Source: JBHGAV01 sp041946685 (GTDB taxonomy: Bacteria > Acidobacteriota > Terriglobia > Bryobacterales > Bryobacteraceae). From it: a DNA stretch of 5,128 nucleotides. Location: contig JBHGAV010000122.1 in NCBI GenBank assembly GCA_041946685.1, positions 1 to 5,128 of the forward strand, in the 5' to 3' direction. Positions 1 through 5,128 of this stretch are shown piece after piece. Positions within the stretch are counted from its first letter, which is position 1, and each line of letters begins with the position of its first letter. The notes under the pieces were generated by a model that saw nothing but the letters and a program-made list of their open reading frames with translations, searched no databases and was not told the DNA's origin. The position numbers and the translations under genes are program-made.

Positions 1-2307
1 GCGCGGACGGTACGGTGCGAGTCGCCCAACTGCGGCGCTGAAATCCCGTTGGTGCGGTCCTTCTGGCTGTGCAAGAAGTCGAATCGCAAGCGGGCGCTGC
101 GGTACGCTGTGGTACGCCACAAGGGCGCGCCGCCGGAGATTCAATTCGAGGTCTTCGAGCCGAAGTCCGAAAAGGAAGTCCCGCCGGGAACGGTGACGCG
201 GGCGAAAGCGGCTTGTCCCGCATGCAACATTGTGCTGCCGCCCGAGCGCGTGCGGGCGCAACTCGCCGCCCAGCGCGGCGGCGCTGACGCCATCTTCGAC
301 GAAAAGGGCCGGCGCACCGGCGGCGCGCGCCTGCTGGCCGTAGTGACGCTGAAGCCGGGCGAGCAGGGCCGGCACTACCGTCTACCGACCGAGGCCGACT
401 ACCACGCGGTGTGGAAAGCGCAGCGGCGGCTGAAGCAGATCCTCGACGATTGGGAGCGCGGCGGCAGGAAGGGGCTGTGCCCGGTGCCGGACGAACCGCT
501 GCCGCCAGTAGGCACATTAGGGTTTCGCGTTCAGCGCTACGGCATGCTCCAGTGGGGCGACCTGTTCACGGCGCGGCAGAAGGTGGGGCTAATGACCTTG
601 CTACGCCGAGGCGGGGCAGAAGAGCTCTCACTAGCGTTTGGGAGGTGTGCCGAACAGAGTTCCTCCCTTGTGCGCTGGCGTACGAGTGTTGAAGCAGTGG
701 CCGGAACTTTTGGACGACAGGCCTTGCCGATGATGTGGGACTTTGTGGAGATCGTTGCCACAGGGGAAGTTGGCTCGAACTATGCTGCGGCGGTTCAGTG
801 GGTTGCAGAGGTTCTGGAGAATTGGGCCGGGTCTCCCGTGGGACAAGTGCAGGCCGCGGACGCCGCCGAGCACCCTCTCTCCAGCGATGCGGCTACAATT
901 TGGTTCACCGACCCTCCGTATTACGACGCGGTGCCCTATGCGGATCTTTCCGATTTCTTCTTCGTCTGGCTGAAGCGTGCGCTGCCTGAGCATCCGTTGC
1001 TTTGTGACCCCTTTGATCCGGCAAACCCACTAACCCCAAAGCGGCGCGAAGCAGTTCTAGACGAAACAAAGAAGGACAATGGGCACCCCAAGGACCGCAG
1101 GTGGTTCGAGGAACAGATGGCTTTGACCTTCGCAGAAGGCCGCCGCGTGCTCTGCGAAGACGGCGTGGGGTCGGTGGTTTTCGCGCACAAAACAACAGAG
1201 GGTTGGGAGGCACTCCTGTCCGGCATGATCCGCGGTGGGTGGACCATTACTGGCTCCTGGCCGATCGCCACGGAACGGCCGGGACGACTTCGCTCCCAAG
1301 AGTCCGCCGCACTTGCCACGAGCGTCCACCTTGTCTGCCGTCCCCGCCCCGAGGATGCCCCCGTCGGTGACTGGGCCGAGGTGCTTCGAGAACTGCCCAA
1401 GCGCGTCGGCGACTGGATGGAGCGGCTCGAATCGGAAGGCGTCCGCGGGGCCGACCTGGTCTTTGCCTGCATCGGCCCGGCGCTGGAAATCTTCAGCCGC
1501 TACAGCCGTGTTGAAACCGCCGACGGGCGCGAGGTCAAACTCGCCGAGTACCTCGAGAAGGTCTGGGAAGTGGTCGGCCGCACGGCGCTCGAGCAGGTGC
1601 TCGGCACAGCGGAAGCTCGCGCCCGGAACGGGGCGGCCGGCGCGGTCGAAGAAGACGCCCGGCTTACCGCGCTGTTCTTGTGGACCCTCCAGAGCACAAA
1701 TGGCGAGTTCCCCGCAAGCCAAGAGGCCGAAGGAGACGAAGCGGCGGAAGAGGAAGAGGAGGAGGACGCGGCATCCAGAGCCGGCAAGGGCTACACTTTG
1801 GTCTTCGATGTGGTCCGGCGGTTCGCTCAGCCTCTGGGCATCAACTTGCCCAAATGGGAAAACCGCATCATCGAGACCAGGAAGGGCGTTGTGCGTCTGC
1901 TGGCGGTGAGCGAGAGATCCAGGCAACTGTTCGGTAAGGACGGATCGGAGGCCGTCGCCGATCTGCTGGAGAAGGACCCGCTCGCCGTGACGCGGCAGCT
2001 CACGTTGTTTGCCGACCAGGAGGATCAGCCGGTGGCGAGGACGAAGGCCAAGAGGCGGCGGACCGGAATGGATCTCTCCGAAGATGCCCCGGCAGCCCAG
2101 CCGGAAGCCACGACGCTCGATCGCGTTCACACGGCCATGCTGCTCCAAGCCGGCGGGCGGACCAACGCCCTTCGGGCCTTGCTGAAGGCGGAGCAGGAAC
2201 GAGGGCCGTACTTCCTCCGCCTGGCCAACGCGCTCTCGGCCCTGTATCCGAGGGGTAGCGAAGAAAAGCGTCTGCTCGATGGGATGCTGCTGGCCATGCC
2301 GAGGTGA
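1..2307 (+). CDS. DUF1156-family adenine-specific DNA methylase with Zn ribbon (5'-truncated by window edge)
   Basis: Predicted N6-adenine DNA methyltransferase, transferring a methyl group from S-adenosylmethionine to adenine in DNA. The reading frame is open from base 1 (768 residues, numbered from there). A TTG at 49 is not the start, because in-frame sequence before it already carries family features. Visible parts: zinc ribbon with C6-x4-C11 and C72-x2-C75; a GDLFTARQ segment near 187; a TFGRQALPM segment at 236-244, which I recognise from DUF1156/COG1743 proteins; catalytic motif IV DPPYYD at 304-309 followed by the ADLSDFFFVWLKR segment; a GSVVFAHKT strand near 390; an acidic run (E583-E588, D589) that looks like a linker; a basic cluster at 682-687; and a helical C-terminus ending at 768. 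The AdoMet-binding motif I (FxGxG type) is not seen and should lie in the missing N-terminal part, perhaps 200-300 residues. Third-position GC dips in bases 601-1080. The next gene starts 6 bases after the stop. Family assignment is firm; the target site is unknown. Confidence 0.9.
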   Translation, partial: ARTVRCESPNCGAEIPLVRSFWLCKKSNRKRALRYAVVRHKGAPPEIQFEVFEPKSEKEVPPGTVTRAKAACPACNIVLPPERVRAQLAAQRGGADAIFDEKGRRTGGARLLAVVTLKPGEQGRHYRLPTEADYHAVWKAQRRLKQILDDWERGGRKGLCPVPDEPLPPVGTLGFRVQRYGMLQWGDLFTARQKVGLMTLLRRGGAEELSLAFGRCAEQSSSLVRWRTSVEAVAGTFGRQALPMMWDFVEIVATGEVGSNYAAAVQWVAEVLENWAGSPVGQVQAADAAEHPLSSDAATIWFTDPPYYDAVPYADLSDFFFVWLKRALPEHPLLCDPFDPANPLTPKRREAVLDETKKDNGHPKDRRWFEEQMALTFAEGRRVLCEDGVGSVVFAHKTTEGWEALLSGMIRGGWTITGSWPIATERPGRLRSQESAALATSVHLVCRPRPEDAPVGDWAEVLRELPKRVGDWMERLESEGVRGADLVFACIGPALEIFSRYSRVETADGREVKLAEYLEKVWEVVGRTALEQVLGTAEARARNGAAGAVEEDARLTALFLWTLQSTNGEFPASQEAEGDEAAEEEEEEDAASRAGKGYTLVFDVVRRFAQPLGINLPKWENRIIETRKGVVRLLAVSERSRQLFGKDGSEAVADLLEKDPLAVTRQLTLFADQEDQPVARTKAKRRRTGMDLSEDAPAAQPEATTLDRVHTAMLLQAGGRTNALRALLKAEQERGPYFLRLANALSALYPRGSEEKRLLDGMLLAMPR
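2301..2307 (+). promoter_or_regulatory. Ribosome binding site of the GGCT-like gene, overlapping the methylase stop codon
   Basis: GAGGTGA lies 6 bases before the ATG at 2314 and includes the methylase TGA at 2305-2307. Ribosomes ending the methylase would cover this site, so the two genes are probably translationally coupled. The motif and spacing are seen; the coupling is inferred. Confidence 0.65.
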
Positions 2308-2313
2308 AATCGG

Positions 2314-2778
2314 ATGCTTTATTTCGCTTACGGATCGAACATGGATTGGGATCAGATGAGAGAGCGCTGCCCGTCTGCAAGATTTGTCGGCGTGGCCAAG
2401 TTGCCTGGCTACAAACTGGCATTTTCGCGGAGGTCCAAGAAGCGTAGCTGCGGCGTGGCCGATGCTGTCGCGGATCAAGGTTGCGATGTTTGGGGCGTTG
2501 TTTACGAAGTTGATGACCGAGATATCGGCGGGCTCGATGCTGCGGAGGGATACTCACCCAGAAGAGTCAAGAACGCCTACCGGCGCGACGAACGCCACGT
2601 CCTGATCGACGGAGAGGAATCTAAACTTCTCAGCGCGGCGGTCTACTTCGCGATACCCGAAGAAAACCCGTCACTCCCGAATGAAAATTATAAGTCACAG
2701 ATTCTCAAGGGCGCCAATCACTGGCACTTGCCGCAGGAATACATCCAGAACGTCCTGGAGAGGATCGAGACCGACTGA
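2314..2778 (+). CDS. Gamma-glutamylcyclotransferase-like (GGCT/AIG2 fold) protein
   Basis: A complete 154-residue protein. It starts MLYFAYGSN, the hallmark first strand and loop of the gamma-glutamylcyclotransferase superfamily (Y6-G7-S8-N9, which binds the gamma-glutamyl group). The WGVVYEV strand at 60-66 and the LDAAEGY segment at 74-80 also fit the family, with E78 in the place of the catalytic acid. Known members cleave gamma-glutamyl amides or amines and release 5-oxoproline; substrates range from gamma-glutamyl dipeptides to gamma-glutamylated antibiotic precursors. Length is normal for the small single-domain members, and there is no signal peptide or membrane segment, so it should be cytosolic. 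The ATG at 2314 is supported by GAGGTGA six bases upstream and by the motif beginning right after it. It lies between a defence-type methylase and a DUF499 ATPase, so a role tied to that system is plausible, but the substrate is unknown. Third-position GC is about 65% (100 of 154 codons, hand count), lower than the adjoining methylase end (about 78%), which hints at separate acquisition. Confidence 0.88.
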   Translation: MLYFAYGSNMDWDQMRERCPSARFVGVAKLPGYKLAFSRRSKKRSCGVADAVADQGCDVWGVVYEVDDRDIGGLDAAEGYSPRRVKNAYRRDERHVLIDGEESKLLSAAVYFAIPEENPSLPNENYKSQILKGANHWHLPQEYIQNVLERIETD

Positions 2779-2803
2779 AGCCGGAAAGGCGAAGCCACAG
2801 CGA

Positions 2804-2810
2804 AGAGGAG
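2804..2810 (+). promoter_or_regulatory. Ribosome binding site of the DUF499 ATPase gene
   Basis: AGAGGAG sits 6 bases before the ATG at 2817, a strong Shine-Dalgarno match that settles this start. It lies in the 38-base gap (2779-2816) after the GGCT-like gene. I see no hairpin-plus-T terminator or clear promoter in that gap, so the ATPase gene is probably read from the same transcript. Confidence 0.75.
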
Positions 2811-2816
2811 AATTTG

Positions 2817-5128
2817 ATGGATCCCTGGTACAAAGTTGCCACGCCGCGCCAGGAAGTTCGAGAAGGGCGGTCTTTCAACCCGGATGAGTTCGCGATCGCG
2901 CTCGAGCAAGTAGTCGCCGGGACGGCTCCCGAGGATTACCGCGATCCGGCCCAATTTTTCTCGCGAACGGTGTTCACGCGCGCGCTTCGCGAGCATGCGG
3001 GGATGGTGCTCCGCCGGCTTTCCGGCCGCACCGATAACACCGCACCGGTCCTCACGCTCATCACTCAATTTGGCGGCGGCAAGACACACACGCTGACTAC
3101 GCTTTACCACCTGGCTTCGAACGGCGAGAAGGCCGCCTGTTTCAACGGGGTGCTTGATTTAATGCGGACCGCCGGACTTTCCGCAGTGCCGGAAGCTCGT
3201 GTGGCCGTGTTTGTTGGAAACGCCTGGGATCCGCAGGAAGGCAGGGAGACTCCCTGGATCGACGTGGCACGCCAGCTTGCCGGTGACAAGGGAGTGCAGG
3301 TGTTAGGCCCGTCCGCGCGGACGATACCTCCCGGCACCGACGCGATCACGCGCGTCTTTCAGGCCGCCGGGGCGCCTGTGCTGCTGCTGTTCGACGAGGT
3401 ACTGAACTTTCTGAACCGCCACCGGGCGATGGCCGACCAGTTTCACTCGTTCATTCAGAATCTGACGGTGGCGACGACGGGCACCACTCACGGAGCCGCG
3501 GTCATCAGCCTGCCGCGCAGCCAGGTCGAGATGACCGAGTGGGATCTCCAGTGGCAAGATAAGATCGCCAAGGTCGTGCGCCGCGTCGCGAAGGACCTGA
3601 TCGCGAATGACGAAACGGAAATCGGAGAGGTCGTCCGGCGGCGGCTTTTCGAGGACCTGGGCAGTGACCGAGCCCGGAAAAGCACGGCCACCGCATTCGC
3701 CGATTGGTGCTTTGAGCGAAGAGCTCAGTTGCCTCCGGAATGGACGGCGGTGGACAGCGCAGCGACGGAAGCCAAAGCTCGTGAGTTTCTCCGCAGCCGT
3801 TTTGAGTCCTGCTACCCGTTTCATCCGGCGACACTATCCGTATTCCAGCGGAAGTGGCAGGCGCTCGCGCAATATCAGCAGACGCGCGGCACCCTGGCGA
3901 TGCTGGCGCAGTGGGTATCAATCGCTTCACGGGAGAGCTTTCGAAAGGCCCGCACGGAGCCGCTGCTCACGCTTGGTTCCGCTCCGCTGTTTGAGCCGAA
4001 CTTCCGGAGCGTCGTGCTCGGGCAACTCGGAGAATCGCGTCTCGTGGCCGCGATCGAGGCGGACATTGCCGGCGAGCATTCCCACGCCAAGGCGCTCGAC
4101 GCCGACACCAAAGGGCCGCTGCGGGATATCCATCGCCGTGTCGGCACGGCGATCCTGTTTGAGTCCTCGGGCGGGCAGGCGGACAAGGTGGCGCACCTGC
4201 CCGAGCTGCGATTTGCTCTCGGCGAGCCGGCCTTGGACACCACGTCGATTGATAACGCCGCGTTTGCTCTGGAAGACAAGTCCTACTTCATCCGGAAGAT
4301 CGGCTCGGACGGGTTCAAGATCACCCATCAACCCACGATGAAGAAGGTGGTCAGTGACCGCCGAGCATCGCTCGATGAGGAGACCGAGATCAAGCCGGCT
4401 CTCCGCAAAGTCGTGGAGGAAGAGTTTCGGCGGGGCGCCAGTCTGCCTCTTGTTCCTTTCCCGAGCGATGGCTCCGAGATTCAGGACACCCCAAGACTGA
4501 CCCTGGTGATCCTGGACCCCGACGCGGAGTGGAATCCTTCGGGTTCATTACGGGATCAAATTGCCGAATGGACCAGACAGCGGGGCAAGTCGCCGCGGCT
4601 CTACCCTGGCGCTTTGGTGTGGTGCATCAAGAAGCCCGGGCGCGACCTTCGGGAAAAGGTGGAACTCTGGCTAGCATGGAGGCGCGTGGCACGGGAGATC
4701 GCCGAAGGGACGCTCGGGGGCGAGTTCGATCGGGCCGATCGCGCGGAGATCCAGTCGAAGGTGGCGGCCGCCGAGGAGGCTGCGAAGGATGAGGTGTGGG
4801 CAGGCTACCGGTTCGCCGTGATCACTGACAGCCAGGAGGCAAGCGGCTTGAAGGTGATCGACCTTGGCGCCGGACATTCCAGCAGCGGAGAAACGCTTTG
4901 CGGCAGGGTCGTGTCCGCCCTGAAGTCGGAGGCTCTTCTAAATGAGTCGGTGGGGGCCGGCTACCTTGACCGCAACTGGCCGCCCGCCTTGAAGGAGACC
5001 GGGGCATGGCCTTTGGCGAGCCTGCGCCAGAGCTTCTTGAACGGCTCCCTAACCAGGCTCATCGATCCGGACACAACACTGCGCAGCAAGATTGTCGATT
5101 TTGTGAACAGGGGGGAATTCGGCCTGGC
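2817..5128 (+). CDS. DUF499-family AAA+ ATPase (3'-truncated by window edge)
   Basis: The frame is open from the ATG at 2817 to the last base: 770 full codons with no stop. It is a predicted P-loop ATPase of the DUF499/COG1483 type. Visible parts: Walker A FGGGKTH at 85-91 with the nucleotide-binding K89-T90; Walker B LLLFDE at 189-194 with D193 and catalytic E194; a sensor-1-like strand VISLPRSQVE at 229-238; a YPFHP signature at 333-337 that I associate with this family; a second compact region with strands TLVILD (562-567) and ALVWCI (600-605); and a charged, probably helical stretch at 643-660 rich in Ala, Glu and Lys. There is no membrane segment or signal peptide, so it should be cytosolic. 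Family members usually run to about 1,000 residues or more, so a few hundred residues probably lie beyond the window. These ATPases are commonly encoded beside DUF1156 methylases in anti-phage loci, where they probably power DNA recognition or remodelling with a helicase; that role is inferred. Family call is good, biochemical role unproven. Confidence 0.85.
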   Translation, partial: MDPWYKVATPRQEVREGRSFNPDEFAIALEQVVAGTAPEDYRDPAQFFSRTVFTRALREHAGMVLRRLSGRTDNTAPVLTLITQFGGGKTHTLTTLYHLASNGEKAACFNGVLDLMRTAGLSAVPEARVAVFVGNAWDPQEGRETPWIDVARQLAGDKGVQVLGPSARTIPPGTDAITRVFQAAGAPVLLLFDEVLNFLNRHRAMADQFHSFIQNLTVATTGTTHGAAVISLPRSQVEMTEWDLQWQDKIAKVVRRVAKDLIANDETEIGEVVRRRLFEDLGSDRARKSTATAFADWCFERRAQLPPEWTAVDSAATEAKAREFLRSRFESCYPFHPATLSVFQRKWQALAQYQQTRGTLAMLAQWVSIASRESFRKARTEPLLTLGSAPLFEPNFRSVVLGQLGESRLVAAIEADIAGEHSHAKALDADTKGPLRDIHRRVGTAILFESSGGQADKVAHLPELRFALGEPALDTTSIDNAAFALEDKSYFIRKIGSDGFKITHQPTMKKVVSDRRASLDEETEIKPALRKVVEEEFRRGASLPLVPFPSDGSEIQDTPRLTLVILDPDAEWNPSGSLRDQIAEWTRQRGKSPRLYPGALVWCIKKPGRDLREKVELWLAWRRVAREIAEGTLGGEFDRADRAEIQSKVAAAEEAAKDEVWAGYRFAVITDSQEASGLKVIDLGAGHSSSGETLCGRVVSALKSEALLNESVGAGYLDRNWPPALKETGAWPLASLRQSFLNGSLTRLIDPDTTLRSKIVDFVNRGEFGL

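Noticed and set aside
49..51. TTG as the start codon of the methylase
   Set aside because: The same frame is open upstream to base 1 and encodes the first zinc-ribbon cysteine pair (C6, C11), so the true start is outside the window.
1057..2478. Long open frame on the minus strand (473 codons) antisense to the methylase
   Set aside because: It mirrors the GC-rich codon pattern of the methylase, crosses the methylase/GGCT junction, and its translation shows no recognisable domain or ribosome binding site. The + strand frame carries clear family motifs.
2779..2816. Possible terminator or separate promoter between the GGCT-like and ATPase genes
   Set aside because: Only 38 bases with a ribosome binding site; no stable hairpin, T-run or convincing -35/-10 pair.
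3310..3323. Perfect 14-base palindrome CGTCCGCGCGGACG
   Set aside because: It is inside the ATPase coding sequence, has no loop or T-run for a terminator, and one such palindrome is about what chance gives in 5 kb of GC-rich DNA.
3607..4341. 244-codon + strand open frame inside the ATPase gene
   Set aside because: It lies in another frame of the DUF499 gene, is rich in Arg and Ser as expected for a shifted high-GC frame, and has no recognisable motif; the DUF499 frame is uninterrupted across it.

Overview
This is a 5.1-kb piece of GC-rich bacterial (possibly archaeal) DNA. It is filled almost wall to wall by three genes on the + strand with tiny gaps, which looks like the middle of one operon. 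No promoter, terminator, RNA gene, insertion sequence or CRISPR array is visible. High third-position GC (about 75-84% by hand count over most of the two large genes) points to a high-GC genome. The sequence alone does not let me name a phylum.

Layout. (1) Bases 1-2307: the C-terminal 768 codons of a DUF1156-type (COG1743-like) adenine-specific DNA methylase with a zinc ribbon and the catalytic motif DPPYYD; its 5' end lies outside the window. (2) Bases 2314-2778: a complete small gamma-glutamylcyclotransferase-fold (GGCT/AIG2-like) protein with an intact YGSN motif and the expected catalytic glutamate. (3) Bases 2817-5128: the first 770 codons of a DUF499-type (COG1483-like) AAA+ ATPase with Walker A and B motifs, running off the 3' end.

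The DUF1156 methylase plus DUF499 ATPase pair is the core of a known type of anti-phage locus, the helicase-methylase-ATPase (Hma) arrangement. From memory of that literature, such operons often carry extra embedded candidate genes. No helicase is in this window, so the system name is an inference. The likely scheme is that the methylase marks host DNA at adenines, while the ATPase, with a helicase or nuclease encoded nearby, acts on unmodified invading DNA.

The unusual part is the GGCT-like gene. It sits exactly between methylase and ATPase, its ribosome binding site overlaps the methylase stop codon, and its codon use is less GC-rich than its neighbours. It looks like an acquired accessory gene built into a defence operon. 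A second oddity is a roughly 480-base block inside the methylase, covering the catalytic motif, with markedly lower third-position GC, as if the catalytic part had been exchanged by recombination.
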